64,000 nt of DNA, from NCBI RefSeq assembly GCF_000225825.1, contig NZ_AGBX01000001.1, forward strand, positions 372,001 to 436,000, written 5' to 3'. The position numbers and the translations under genes were made by a program. Each line of letters starts with the position of its first letter. Position 1 is the first letter of the stretch. The DNA is from Brachybacterium squillarum M-6-3 (GTDB lineage Bacteria > Actinomycetota > Actinomycetes > Actinomycetales > Dermabacteraceae). Shown piece by piece: positions 1 through 10,183 of the stretch. The notes beneath the pieces were generated by a model. That model was not told where the DNA came from, made no database searches, and saw only the letters and a program-made list of their open reading frames with translations.

Positions 1-1727
1 TGACGCTCGGTCTCGGCGGCCTCCACCTGCTCGGGGGTGACGGCGTCCTCGGCGGCGCCCGCCGGGCGGGGGTGCTCGGCGGCACCGCAGACGGGGCAGG
101 GTGTCCCCTCCTCCAGGCCGGTGGCGAGCTCCGCGGCGATGCCCGCGAAGCGGCGGCGGCGCAGCGCGGCCTCCGTCTCGGCGGCGGTGCGGGCGGTGGA
201 CACCGCGGTGCGCAGGGCATCCTCGGCGGCGGTCACGGCCTGCTGCTGGCGGGCGGCGGCGAGGGCGGCCTGGTGGCGGGTGCGGGCGGTGGTCTCGCCG
301 AGCACGGCATCAGGGAGGGCGGCGGCCTCGGCGCGGGCGGCATCCCGCGCCGCCACCAGGGCCTCGCGCGCGGCGGGACGCGCGGCGGCGGCCTCGTCGC
401 GCTCCTGCAGGGCGGTGCGTGCCTGCTGCTGCTCGGTGCCGCGGGCGGCGAGGGCCCGCTCCCGCTCGGGCAGCTCGGCCTCGAGGCGGGCGAGATCGGC
501 GAGTCGGCCGGCGGCGGCGGTGGCCTCTTCGGCGGCGGCGTCGAGGGCGGTGGCGGCGGCGTGCGGGTCGGCGGGTCCGTGCTCGCCGGCGCAGGCTTCG
601 GCGAGGTCGGCCTGAGTGGGCCGCGCGAGCTCTACCTGCTCCGCGAGCGCACTCCGCGCGGTGTCACGGCCGGTCAGGGACGCCCCGCGGCGGCGGAGGG
701 CGGCGGCCAGGGGGCGCACGGCCTCGTCGCGGCGCAGCTCCCGCCGGGCGGACTCCACCTCGGGGCGCTCCTCGGCGAGCCGGGCGCGCAGCGCATCGAG
801 CTCGCGGCGGCGGGCGATGAGGGCGCTCGCCGCGCGGGCGGTCTCGACGGCGGCGGCCGCGACGGTCTCGGCCTCGCGGGCCCCGATGGCAGCCTCGCGC
901 GTGGCCTCGGCCTGTGCGGTGACCTCGGCCAGCAGCGCCTCGGCCTGTTCGGCGAGACCGTCCAGGCGCAGCGCCTCGGCCTGCGCGGCCAGGGTCTCCC
1001 GCGCCTCCTGCTCGGCGCCGGTGGCCTCGGCGAACCGCGCCAGGGCCTCTCCGAGGGCGGCGCGGGCGGCGTCGACCTCGCGCTTGGCGGCCTTGCGCAT
1101 CTCCTCGAGCTGCTTCTCGACGGCCTCGTAGATCTCGGTGCCGAAGACGCGCTGCAGCACCTGCTGGCGCTCGGTGGTGCCGGCGCGCAGGAAGCGGGCG
1201 AACTCGTTCTGGGGCAGCAGCACGGTCTGGGTGAACTGCTCGCGGCTGAGCCCCACGGCGCGCTGGACCTCCCGGCCCACCTCGTCCAGGCGGGTGGCCA
1301 GGGGCTCGATGCCGTCGCCGTCCCCGTGGTGGTCGGCGATCGCGGCCGGGATCAGCTCCGGGGAGCCGATGCGCCAGAGGATCGCGCGGGCCTGCTGGCG
1401 GGTGGTGCCGGAGCCGCGCTTCTTGGCGCGCTGGTACTCGGGCTCGCGGCGGATCCGGTAGATCCCGGCGCCGGTCTCGAAGACGAGGTCCACGACGCTG
1501 GCGGCGGTGGGGTCGGCGAACTGGGAGCGGATGCGGTCGCCGCTGGTGTCGCTGCCGGCGACGGATCCGTACAGCGCGTAGACGATCGCGTCGAGCAGGG
1601 TGGACTTGCCGGAGCCGGTGGGGCCCTCCAGCAGGAAGATTCCGCCGGCGCCGAGGGCGGCGAGGTCCACCTCGACCTGTCCCGCGAAGGGTCCGATACC
1701 GGTCAGCCGCAGGTGATGGAGCTTCAC
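1..1727 (-). CDS. sbcC: SbcC exonuclease subunit (3' end outside window)
   Basis: SbcC is the ABC-type ATPase subunit of the SbcCD nuclease, which cuts hairpins and protein-blocked DNA ends. The GTG start is at 1727 and overlaps the sbcD stop (GTGA). The first about 575 residues are visible; the family is about 1000 residues, so the C-terminal ATPase half lies left of the window. Walker A (GPTGSGKST) sits at residues 35-43 after the usual N-terminal strand with GIGPF. Further on come the family-typical stretch on QFTQTVLLPQNEFARFL and then a long Ala/Glu/Arg-rich region, the first arm of the coiled coil. I did not check every codon of the coiled coil for stops. Identity is secure from the Walker motif, the linked sbcD and the coiled-coil composition. 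Confidence 0.93.
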   Translation of the reverse strand, partial: MKLHHLRLTGIGPFAGQVEVDLAALGAGGIFLLEGPTGSGKSTLLDAIVYALYGSVAGSDTSGDRIRSQFADPTAASVVDLVFETGAGIYRIRREPEYQRAKKRGSGTTRQQARAILWRIGSPELIPAAIADHHGDGDGIEPLATRLDEVGREVQRAVGLSREQFTQTVLLPQNEFARFLRAGTTERQQVLQRVFGTEIYEAVEKQLEEMRKAAKREVDAARAALGEALARFAEATGAEQEARETLAAQAEALRLDGLAEQAEALLAEVTAQAEATREAAIGAREAETVAAAAVETARAASALIARRRELDALRARLAEERPEVESARRELRRDEAVRPLAAALRRRGASLTGRDTARSALAEQVELARPTQADLAEACAGEHGPADPHAAATALDAAAEEATAAAGRLADLARLEAELPERERALAARGTEQQQARTALQERDEAAAARPAAREALVAARDAARAEAAALPDAVLGETTARTRHQAALAAARQQQAVTAAEDALRTAVSTARTAAETEAALRRRRFAGIAAELATGLEEGTPCPVCGAAEHPRPAGAAEDAVTPEQVEAAETER

Positions 1728-2884
1728 GAGGCCTCCTCCCGTCGGCCGCGGACGGCGCCGAGGGCGTCCTGCAGCACCCGGTGCTCGGCGGCGGTGGGCT
1801 CGGCGGCGGTGACGTACTGGACGAAGTCGTCCATCACGGCGAGCGGGTCGGCCTCGCGGCGCACCTCGGGGGTGGCCTCGGCGGGGCGACGACCTTCGGG
1901 GGCGTAGACCGTCTCCAGCAGCTGCGGGAAGGATTCGCGCAGCCGTTCCTGCAGGTGGGCGGGACGGGCGGTGTCGGTGACGACGGCTTTCAGCCAGTCC
2001 TCGCCGTGCTCGGGGGCGCGGGCGAGGATCTCCTCGAGGGGGCCGCGCAGCTCGGTGAGGGCCCGCGGCACGGGGGCGGGCAGGCGCTCGACGGTGACCT
2101 CCCCGGGCGCGCCGAGCTCGACCAGCAGCACGGCCTTGCGGTGGGAGCGCTCGGAGAAGGAGAAGGCCAGCGGGGAGCCGGAGTACCAGGCGGGTGCGCC
2201 GACGGTGCGGCTGAGGTCCTGGCAGCCGTGGAGGTGTCCGAGGGCGAGGTAGTCGATGCCGCCGAGCACCCCGGCGGGCACGGAGTCGACGCCGCCCACC
2301 GAGAGGTCCCGTTCGGAGTCGCTGCCCTCGCCGCCGGTGACGAAGGTGTGGGCGAGCACCACCACGCGGGCTCCGGGATGCTCGGCGGCGCGGGCCCGGA
2401 CCCGGTCCAGGGCGGCGCGGGTGACGGCCTCGTGGCTGCGCGCGAGCGGCTCCTCCCCGTCCGCGGCGAGCCGGTGGCGGTAGCGGTCGGGGTCGAGGTA
2501 GGGCAGGCCGAAGAACAGCACCTCACCGTGCTCATCGTCGACGGAGACGGGATGGTCGATCGCGGGCAGGTCCGTCAGCAGGTGGATGCCGGGGCGCATC
2601 AGCTCGCGGCCGAAGCCGAGTCGGTCGGCGGAGTCGTGGTTGCCGGGGGTGATGACCACGGTGGCGAGCTCGGCGAGCGCCGCGAGGGTGCGGCCCAGCA
2701 GCCGCACCGCCTGGATGGGCGGCACCGCCCGGTCGTACACGTCCCCCGGGATCACGACCACGTCCACCCCGTGCTCGCGCACCTGCTGCAGCAGCCAGTC
2801 GTGGAAGGCGGCCTGGTGCTCCTCCAGCTCGGCGCCGTGCAGGGTGCGCCCGAGGTGCCAGTCCGAGGTGTGCAGGATCTTCAT
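1724..2884 (-). CDS. sbcD: SbcD exonuclease subunit
   Basis: The metallophosphoesterase nuclease subunit of SbcCD; it pairs with the downstream SbcC ATPase. The ATG at 2884 gives 386 residues, normal for the family; the open frame extends upstream but the family N-terminus begins MKILHTSDWHLGR, which carries the first metal ligands (D, H). Other phosphoesterase motifs follow in order: GDVYDRA, GNHDSADRLGFG and a C-terminal GHLHG. The stop overlaps the sbcC GTG start, so the two subunits are translationally coupled. It is divergent from the oxidoreductase gene at 2994, leaving about 110 bases for both promoters. Confidence 0.95.
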   Translation of the reverse strand: MKILHTSDWHLGRTLHGAELEEHQAAFHDWLLQQVREHGVDVVVIPGDVYDRAVPPIQAVRLLGRTLAALAELATVVITPGNHDSADRLGFGRELMRPGIHLLTDLPAIDHPVSVDDEHGEVLFFGLPYLDPDRYRHRLAADGEEPLARSHEAVTRAALDRVRARAAEHPGARVVVLAHTFVTGGEGSDSERDLSVGGVDSVPAGVLGGIDYLALGHLHGCQDLSRTVGAPAWYSGSPLAFSFSERSHRKAVLLVELGAPGEVTVERLPAPVPRALTELRGPLEEILARAPEHGEDWLKAVVTDTARPAHLQERLRESFPQLLETVYAPEGRRPAEATPEVRREADPLAVMDDFVQYVTAAEPTAAEHRVLQDALGAVRGRREEAS

Positions 2885-2993
2885 GGTCCTGACCCTATGC
2901 AGATCCCCCGACAATCGAATCGCACGAGCCCTCTCCCGACCGTGTGCGCGGCGCGGCTGTCGCGTGTCGGAGGGCGCGCGTAGCGTGTCCGCA

Positions 2994-4451
2994 ATGAGCA
3001 CCGACGCCGCAGCCCCCGCCCCGCACCCCGCCGATGTCGAGCAGGTCACCGTCGACGTGGTGGTGATCGGCGGTGGCCCCGTCGGCGAGAACATCGCCCA
3101 GTACGCCACCGAGGGCACCGAGCTGACCGCCGCGATCGTCGAGGGCGAGCTGATGGGCGGTGAGTGCTCCTACTACGCCTGCATCCCCTCGAAAGCGCTG
3201 CTGCGTCCCCTCGCGCTCGCCGAGGCCTCCGCCCACATGGAGGGCGTCGCGCCCGGCTCCCTGCGCGCCGCGGAGCTGCTGCGCCGCCGCGACGAGTGGG
3301 TGCACCAGTACGACGACTCCAGCCAGGCCGACTGGGCCGAGGGCGCCGGGATCCGGGTGCTGCGCGGCCACGGCCGACTCAGCGGCGAGCGGGAGGTGAC
3401 CGTCGCGGGCGAGCGCCCCGTCCGCGTCACCGCCCGGCACGCGGTGGTGCTCGCCACCGGCTCCACCCCCACGATCCCGCCGGCGCTGCAGGGCCTGGAC
3501 GCGTGGACCTCCCGGGACGCCACCGGGGTGCGGGAGGTGCCCGAGCGCCTCGCGATCGTCGGCGGCGGCGTCGTCGCCACCGAGGCCGCCACCTGGATGG
3601 CGGCACTCGGCAGCACCGTGACCCTGCTGGTGCGCGGCGACCGGCTGCTGCCCGGCACCGAGCCCGCCGCCGGCCGCATCGTGCTCGACGCCCTGCGGGA
3701 GCGCGGCGTCACCGTCCACCTGGGCACCGAGGTCACCGCCGCCACCCGGGACGACGTCCAGGACACCGGGCTCGGCCGGCGCCATGGGGGCCCGCTCGCT
3801 CTGGGACTCTCCGGGGACGGCCCGGCCCGGCTGGAGGTCGACGAGCTGCTGGTCGCCACCGGCCGCCGCCCCCGCCTGGACGACCTGGCGCTGGAGACCG
3901 TGGGCCTCACCCCCGCGCAGGTGCTCGGCGGCGACCTGCCCGCGTGGCTGCTGACCGTGGGCGACGCCAGCGGCGAGGCCCCGCTGACCCACTGGGGCAA
4001 GTACCGCGCCCGCGTGCTCGGCGACCGGGTCCGCGCCGAGGCCACCGGGCAGATCCCGGAGCCGGAGCCGTCCGTGGTGCCGGTGCCGCAGGTGGTGTTC
4101 ACCGAGCCACAGGTCGCCGCCGTCGGCATGACCGCCGCGCAGGCCGAGAAGGCCGGGCACCGGGTCGCCACCGCGGAGGTCGGCTACGGATCCGCGGCCG
4201 GCACCGCCCTGATCCGCGACGACGCCGACGGCACCGCGATCCTGGTGGTCGACGCCGACACCGGTATCCCCCTCGGCGCCACCCTGGTGGGCCCCGAGGC
4301 GGCCGAGCTGATCCACCCGGCGACCGTCGCGATCGTCGGCCAGGTGCCGGTGTCCGTGCTGCGCCACGCGGTGCCGAGCTTCCCCACCGCCTCCGAGCTC
4401 TGGCTGCGCCTGCTCGAGGAGCTGCCACGGGAGCTGCGCCACCGGCTCTGA
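2994..4451 (+). CDS. FAD-dependent pyridine nucleotide-disulfide oxidoreductase
   Basis: A 485-residue flavoprotein of the dihydrolipoamide dehydrogenase/mercuric reductase superfamily; the substrate is unknown. The order of motifs is classical: N-terminal FAD GGGPVGE (GxGxxG type), a redox-active CxxxxC in GGECSYYACIPSKALL, a second nucleotide-binding IVGGGVVATE, FAD site TVGDAS, and a C-terminal dimerisation domain. In the C-terminal domain the usual HPT of the catalytic His-Glu dyad reads FPT (AVPSFPTASE), so the proton-relay histidine is replaced by phenylalanine while the Glu is kept. This is the pattern of an actinobacterial subfamily rather than of authentic Lpd or glutathione reductase. 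The start at 2994 (ATGAGCACC) fits the protein; the frame is open further upstream over sbcD and that part is not coding. Confidence 0.88.
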   Translation: MSTDAAAPAPHPADVEQVTVDVVVIGGGPVGENIAQYATEGTELTAAIVEGELMGGECSYYACIPSKALLRPLALAEASAHMEGVAPGSLRAAELLRRRDEWVHQYDDSSQADWAEGAGIRVLRGHGRLSGEREVTVAGERPVRVTARHAVVLATGSTPTIPPALQGLDAWTSRDATGVREVPERLAIVGGGVVATEAATWMAALGSTVTLLVRGDRLLPGTEPAAGRIVLDALRERGVTVHLGTEVTAATRDDVQDTGLGRRHGGPLALGLSGDGPARLEVDELLVATGRRPRLDDLALETVGLTPAQVLGGDLPAWLLTVGDASGEAPLTHWGKYRARVLGDRVRAEATGQIPEPEPSVVPVPQVVFTEPQVAAVGMTAAQAEKAGHRVATAEVGYGSAAGTALIRDDADGTAILVVDADTGIPLGATLVGPEAAELIHPATVAIVGQVPVSVLRHAVPSFPTASELWLRLLEELPRELRHRL

Positions 4452-4468
4452 GTCACGTGAGCACGACG

Positions 4469-4505
4469 GAGCGGGACGGCCGGGGTATGCCCGACCGTCC
4501 CGCTC
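4469..4505. terminator. Hairpin between convergent genes
   Basis: Perfect 11-bp stem (GAGCGGGACGG at 4469-4479 with its complement at 4495-4505), loop 15 bases. It lies just after the oxidoreductase stop and just before the end of the convergent 5'-nucleotidase remnant, so it can terminate both strands. No strong T-run is seen, which is common in this kind of genome. Confidence 0.65.
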
Positions 4506-4524
4506 TGCTGTGGAGGTGCGGTGG

Positions 4525-5346
4525 TCAGTTGTCGACGAACGCGATGCCCTCGTGGTCCGTGCGGTACATGAAGGCGGCCATCGCGTCGCGGTCCAGCAGA
4601 CCGGTGTCGGTGACGTCGCTGCCCTCGGTGAAGACGTGGAAGTTGTCGCCGCCGGCCACGAGGAAGCTCGCGGCGACCACGGTGTAGGTGGCCTCCGGGT
4701 CGATGGCCTCGCCGTCGACGGTCACCGAGGTGATCCGCTCGCCCTCGGGAAGGGACTCGTCGAAGGTGTAGGAGACGTTGTCGGACAGGCCCAGCTGCAG
4801 GTAGGGCCGCGAGGGGACGGTGCCCTCGGCGGTGCGCTGCCACTGCTGCTCGAGCAGCGTGGTGACCTGCTCACCGGTGAGGTCGACCGTGGAGAGGTTG
4901 TCGACGAAGGGGACGATGTCGTTGGCCTCCTTGTAGGTGACCACGCCGTCGCCCTCCCCCGCGGTCTCCTCGTAGGAGAGGTTCGAGCGGACGCCACCCG
5001 GGTTCATCACGCCGATGGTGGCGCGGGTGCCGCCGTAGGAGTCCTGCTGGGTGGCCCAGACCATCGACTCGGCGAGCTCGTCGGAGAGGGCGGAGGAGCT
5101 GGCGCGGTCGTCGCCGCGGCCGTCGTACTCGTCGCTGACGGATCAGACGCCGTCCACGTACTCGGCGGAGTCCGGGGCGTAGGCGGTGGTGATGTCGGTG
5201 TCGATGTCGCCGACGGCCTCCTGCGCGGCCTCCTCGCCGGCGGCCGCGGGGGCGGCGAGGCCGGCGCCGGGCAGGCCCAGCAGCAGGCTCGAGGCACCGA
5301 GGCCGACGGCGCCTCGACACCAGGAGGAACGGGAGGAAGGCGACAT
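4525..5346 (-). pseudogene. 5'-nucleotidase/UshA-type remnant without catalytic domain
   Basis: One frame from the ATG at 5346 to the stop at 4525, interrupted by an in-frame TGA at 5143-5145. Before the stop are 67 residues with a twin-Ser/Arg N-terminus, hydrophobic core and Ala-rich cleavage region, a plausible signal peptide. After the stop comes a good 5'-nucleotidase C-terminal domain: GDDRASSSALSDELAESM, MNPGGVRSNL, PFVDNLSTVDLTG and AGGDNFHVF. Family members have about 300 residues of metallophosphoesterase domain (DxH, GNHD, GHxH motifs) between signal peptide and this linker; none is present. So the gene has lost its catalytic half by an apparently frame-preserving deletion and also carries a nonsense codon. 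The C-terminal part alone could start at ATG 5064 but would lack a signal peptide. An assembly error is an alternative. Confidence 0.8.
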
Positions 5347-5698
5347 GACGGGCGAACTCCAGCGTCGGGGAACGGGCGGGGGATGTGTCCTGGATCATCC
5401 AAGCCCAGGGCACCGACACACCAGCACCCTTCGCCGACCTGTTTCCCGGATCGACGCCGAACGTTCCTCGGCGATCGCCGAGCCGTCGGCGTCTGCTGCC
5501 CCACATCGTGGCGCGCACCCGCGGCCCGTCGCGCCCGATTCGATACCATCGGCACCGACCTCCCGCGGACGGGTGTCCCGCGCCCCGGTGCGGGTCCACC
5601 GTCCGCTCCGCCCCGCGCCGTCTCTCCCCCGGCGAGGGCGCCACCCGACGTGGACCGCGTCGGGTCGACGCTCGTCGTCCCCCGAAGGAGTCCCCCTC
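5347..5698. promoter_or_regulatory. Divergent intergenic region upstream of ndh
   Basis: About 350 bases with no gene. It separates the 5'-nucleotidase remnant (minus) from ndh (plus). It contains TACCAT at 5544-5549, a possible -10 element, followed by a nested hairpin with outer arms GCGGACGG at 5565-5572 and its complement at 5599-5606, which would lie in the ndh leader. A good ribosome-binding site (AAGGAG) precedes the ATG at 5699. Promoter assignment is tentative. Confidence 0.4.
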
Positions 5699-7081
5699 AT
5701 GGTGATGCCGTTCCTGCACCGTCGACCCACCGTCCCCGCCACCGACGGCGAGAGCTGGCCGCACGTCGTGATCATCGGCGGCGGCTTCGCGGGCGCCCAG
5801 GCCGTGATGGGGCTGCGCGACACCCGGGTGCGGGTCACCCTGATCGACCGCAACGTCTACAAGACCTTCCAGCCGCTGCTGTACCAGGTGGCCACGGCCG
5901 GCCTGAACCCCGGGGACGTCACCATGTTCCTGCGCGGTCTGTCGCTGAAGGTGCCCAACATGCGCTACCGCCAGGGCGAAGTGGTGGGCGTGGACCCGGA
6001 GGAGAAGGTCGTCACCCTCGACGAGGGCCAGCGCGGCGCGCACCACCTGTCCTACGACTACCTGGTGCTCGCCAACGGCGCGACCACCAACTTCTTCGGC
6101 ACCCCCGGCGCCGAGGAGCACGCGATGCCGATGTACACCCGCTCCCAGGCCCTGGCCATCCGCGAGCGGGTGTTCTCCGAGCTGGAGCGCTCCTCCCGCG
6201 ACTCCACGGGCGACAAGCTGCACGTCTCCATCGTCGGCGGCGGCCCCACCGGCGTGGAGATCGCCGGGGCGCTCGCCGACTTCCGCGAGCAGGAGCTGGA
6301 CATCCTCTACCCGGAGATGGACCCGGGCACCCTGCAGATCACGCTGATCCAGCGCGGCAAGGACCTGATCAAGGAGTTCCGCGAGGAGTACCGCGAGTAC
6401 GCCGCCGAGGAGCTGCAGGACCGCGGCGTGGAGCTGTGCCTGGGGCACGGCGTGGACGCCGTGGGCTACGACCACGTCGAGCTCGACGGCGGCCGCATCC
6501 TCGAATCCGACATCACCATCTGGGCGGCCGGCGTCGGCATCGCCGAGACCGTCGCCGACTGGGGGCTGCCGCAGGACGACCGCGGCCGCCTCGTGGTCGA
6601 CGAGACCCTGCAGGTGGAGGGCTTCCCGGGCGTCTACGCCGCCGGGGACATCGCGGGCGGCGAGCACGCTCTGCCGCAGCTGGCCCAGCCCGCCATCCAG
6701 ACCGGCCAGGCCGTGGCGAAGATGATCGACGCCGACGTCACCGGCGCCACCAAAAAGCCGTTCAGCTACCTGGACTTCGGCACCATGGCGACCATCGGCC
6801 GCCACGCCGCGATCACCCAGCTGCCCGAGGTGCCCGGCCTCGGCTCCCACGGCCTGACCGGCACCGTCGGCTGGTTCTCCTGGCTCGGCGTGCACGTGGC
6901 CAAGATGATCGGCCACCGCAACCAGCGCGCCGTGGCGATGAACCTGCTGTCGCTGTACGGCGGCACCCGACGCACCCACCAGCCGAATCCGGTGGTCGGC
7001 GAGGTCGACTCGATCGCCGCGGCCCGCGAGTTCGAGAAGCAGGCGCCGCACCGCAAGTTCGGCGTCAACGCCCAGGGCTGA
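5699..7081 (+). CDS. ndh: Type II NADH:quinone oxidoreductase (NDH-2)
   Basis: A single-subunit, non-proton-pumping NADH dehydrogenase that feeds electrons to menaquinone at the inner membrane face. The 460-residue length is typical. It has an N-terminal FAD fold (VVIIGGGFAGAQ), the quinone-side motif FQPLLYQVATAGL, a central NADH-binding fold (SIVGGGPTGVEIAG), the FAD site VYAAGDIAGG and the motif AQPAIQTGQAV. The C-terminal amphipathic region around GWFSWLGVHVAKMIG fits membrane attachment. AAGGAG eight bases upstream supports the ATG at 5699; an ATG two codons later is possible. The next gene starts two bases after the stop. Confidence 0.93.
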   Translation: MVMPFLHRRPTVPATDGESWPHVVIIGGGFAGAQAVMGLRDTRVRVTLIDRNVYKTFQPLLYQVATAGLNPGDVTMFLRGLSLKVPNMRYRQGEVVGVDPEEKVVTLDEGQRGAHHLSYDYLVLANGATTNFFGTPGAEEHAMPMYTRSQALAIRERVFSELERSSRDSTGDKLHVSIVGGGPTGVEIAGALADFREQELDILYPEMDPGTLQITLIQRGKDLIKEFREEYREYAAEELQDRGVELCLGHGVDAVGYDHVELDGGRILESDITIWAAGVGIAETVADWGLPQDDRGRLVVDETLQVEGFPGVYAAGDIAGGEHALPQLAQPAIQTGQAVAKMIDADVTGATKKPFSYLDFGTMATIGRHAAITQLPEVPGLGSHGLTGTVGWFSWLGVHVAKMIGHRNQRAVAMNLLSLYGGTRRTHQPNPVVGEVDSIAAAREFEKQAPHRKFGVNAQG

Positions 7082-7083
7082 GC

Positions 7084-7911
7084 GTGGGCGAGCAGGGACG
7101 GCTGAGCGACACCCTGGCGGGACGCCGGGTGGCGGTCGCCGCCGAGCGCAAGGCCGAGGAGGCCATCGCGTCCCTGCAGCGCCACGGCGCCGAGGTCGTC
7201 CAGGCGGCGCCGCTGTCGGTGGTGCCGCACGCGGACGACGCCGAGCTGCTGGCGCGCACCCGGGAGCTGCTGGCGGCTCCCCCGCAGGTCGTGGTCGCGA
7301 CCACCGGGGTGGGCTTCCGCGGCTGGCTGGCCGCGGCCGACGCCGCCGGGCTGGGCGAGTCCCTGCGCGAGGCGCTCGCCGGGGCGACGCTGCTGGCCCG
7401 CGGCACCAAGGCTCGCGGCGCGATCCGGCAGGCGGGGCTCACCACCGCCTGGGTCGCGGAGTCGGAGACCGCCGCGGAGGTCGGAGAGCACCTGCGCACC
7501 CTGGACCTCGCCGGGCAACGGGTCGCGATCCAGCACCACGGCTCCGGCGCCGACGGCCTCGACGAGCTCTGCGCGGAGCTGGGTGCCGAGGTCACCAGCC
7601 TGACCATCTACCGCTGGGGGCCTCCCGCCAACCCGGCCGCCCTGGAGCGCGCCGTGCGCGAGGCGGGCGAGGGCACCGTGGACGCGGTGCTGTTCACCTC
7701 CGCGCCCGGGGTCGTCTCCTGGCTGGAGGCCTCCCGCACCGCCGGCACCGCCGACGCCCAGCGCGAGCGCGCCGCCACGGGGTGCCTGCTGCTGGCCGCG
7801 GTCGGCCCCGTCACCGCGGCCCCCCTGCAGGAGGAGGGCTTCGCCGTGATGGTCGCCGAGCGCAGCCGCCTGGGGGCACTGCTGCGCGACGTGGTCGCCC
7901 ACTACGCCTGA
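7084..7911 (+). CDS. hemD: Uroporphyrinogen-III synthase family protein
   Basis: HemD closes and isomerises hydroxymethylbilane to uroporphyrinogen III in tetrapyrrole synthesis. The 275-residue product has the two-domain layout of the family: [16 protein letters not shown] at the start, a mid-protein [31 protein letters not shown] at the domain junction, and [18 protein letters not shown] followed by [12 protein letters not shown] near the end. The family is poorly conserved, and copies outside the hem cluster may be paralogues; the standalone location after ndh makes the function likely but not certain. GTG start at 7084, two bases after ndh. Its 3' end overlaps the convergent ribH by 10 bases. 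Sirohaem for the nearby NirB would come from this pathway. Confidence 0.8.
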   Translation: MGEQGRLSDTLAGRRVAVAAERKAEEAIASLQRHGAEVVQAAPLSVVPHADDAELLARTRELLAAPPQVVVATTGVGFRGWLAAADAAGLGESLREALAGATLLARGTKARGAIRQAGLTTAWVAESETAAEVGEHLRTLDLAGQRVAIQHHGSGADGLDELCAELGAEVTSLTIYRWGPPANPAALERAVREAGEGTVDAVLFTSAPGVVSWLEASRTAGTADAQRERAATGCLLLAAVGPVTAAPLQEEGFAVMVAERSRLGALLRDVVAHYA

Positions 7912-8383
7912 CCGGGCAGGTCTTCCAGCGCGTCCAGCGCCTGCAGGGTCGCGACGACAGCCTCCGCCGCCTCCGCCCCCTTGTCCTCCACCGAGCCGGG
8001 CAGCCCGGCGCGGTCCCGCGCCTGCTGCTCGGTGTCGCAGGTCAGCAGCCCGAAGCCGACGGGCAGCCCGGTGCGGACGGACACCTCGGTCAGGCCCGTG
8101 GTGGCGGCCTGGCAGACGTAGTCGAAGTGCGGGGTGCCGCCGCGGATGACGACGCCCAGCGCGACCACGCCGTCAGCCACGGCGGCGGCGCGGGCTGCGG
8201 CGACGGGCAGCTCGAAGGAGCCGGGCACGCGGAGCACGGTCGGTGCGGGGGCGCCGAGCTCGGCCAGGCGGCGACGGGCCCCGGCCAGCAGGCCGTCCAT
8301 CACCTCGGTGTGCCAGCTGGCGGCGACGATCACCAGGCGGCGGCCGGTGGCGTCGGGGGTCAGGGTGGGGGCGCCGTGCGCGC

Positions 8384-8387
<4 letters not shown>
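7902..8387 (-). CDS. ribH: 6,7-dimethyl-8-ribityllumazine synthase
   Basis: Catalyses the penultimate riboflavin step, condensing the 5-amino-ribitylaminouracil with dihydroxybutanone phosphate. The 161 residues show family motifs in order: [45 protein letters not shown] (with the catalytic His region) and GFGLLTCDT. The ATG overlaps the ribBA stop (ATGA), so it is the last gene of the rib operon. Because ribBA already supplies both substrates' precursors, the operon is complete. Confidence 0.95.
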
Positions 8388-9510
<1,123 letters not shown>

Positions 9511-9514
<4 letters not shown>

Positions 9515-10146
9515 CGCGCCAGCTCCCGCACGCGGCCGGTCTCGCTCCAGCGGGCGGCGTAGCGGGCCATCACGTCGACCTCGACGTTCACCCGGTCGCG
9601 CGCGGCGAGCTCCCCGAGGGTGGTGGCTGCGAGCGTGGCGGGGATGAGGGCGACGGAGAGGGTGTCCGCGGTGACCGCGGTGACGGTGAGGGAGACGCCG
9701 TCCAGAGTGATCGCGCCCTTCTCGGCGATCAGCGGGGCGAGGCTCTGATGGTCGGCCTCCCCGGGGTCGAGGGCGAACGTCAGCTCCCGCCAGCGGCCGC
9801 CGTCGACGCGGCGGACCAGGCCGGCGGTGCCGTCCACGTGGCCCTGGACGACGTGCCCGCCGAGCCGCTGGTCGGCGCGAACGGAGCGTTCGAGGTTCAC
9901 CCGGACGCCGGGGGCGGCGGCGCCGAGGGTGGTGCGGCGCAGGGTCTCGGGGATGGCCTCGACGGCGAAGCGGCCCTCGCCGGGCAGCTCCACCACGGTG
10001 AGGCAGACGCCGTCCACGGCGATCGAGTCGCCGAGCCCGGCATCGGAGGCGGCGCGGGGGCCGTGCAGGACGAGGCGGGTCTCGCCGCCGGGGAGGGGGT
10101 CGAGGCGGTCGATCGTGCCGATCTCCTCGACGATGCCGGTGAACAT
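9511..10146 (-). CDS. ribE: Riboflavin synthase alpha subunit
   Basis: Dismutates two lumazines to riboflavin. The 211-residue protein begins with the invariant [10 protein letters not shown] and has the two homologous barrels expected: [11 protein letters not shown] with [19 protein letters not shown] in the first, [11 protein letters not shown] in the second. GGAGCTCCC precedes the ATG at 10146, so independent initiation is plausible. Because of the frameshift in ribD the open frame also runs without a stop from ribD straight through this gene, giving a possible RibD-RibE fusion. The stop overlaps the ribBA start. Confidence 0.93.
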
Positions 10147-10183
10147 GGGAGCTCCTTCTGGGCGGTGTGCGGAGGGTGCAGGG

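Noticed and set aside
1-2000. Long plus-strand open frames (up to 611 codons) opposite sbcC
   Set aside because: They are antisense shadows caused by GC-rich third positions; their translation is Gly/Ala/Arg-rich low complexity, while the minus strand gives a clear SbcC.
5143-5145. In-frame TGA as a selenocysteine codon
   Set aside because: No SECIS-like element was seen, the family has no selenocysteine here, and the catalytic domain is missing, so decay is simpler.
4510-7083. A 1133-codon plus frame running from 4510 into the HemD-like gene
   Set aside because: Only its last 275 codons match a family; the earlier part is a frame shadow of the 5'-nucleotidase remnant and ndh.
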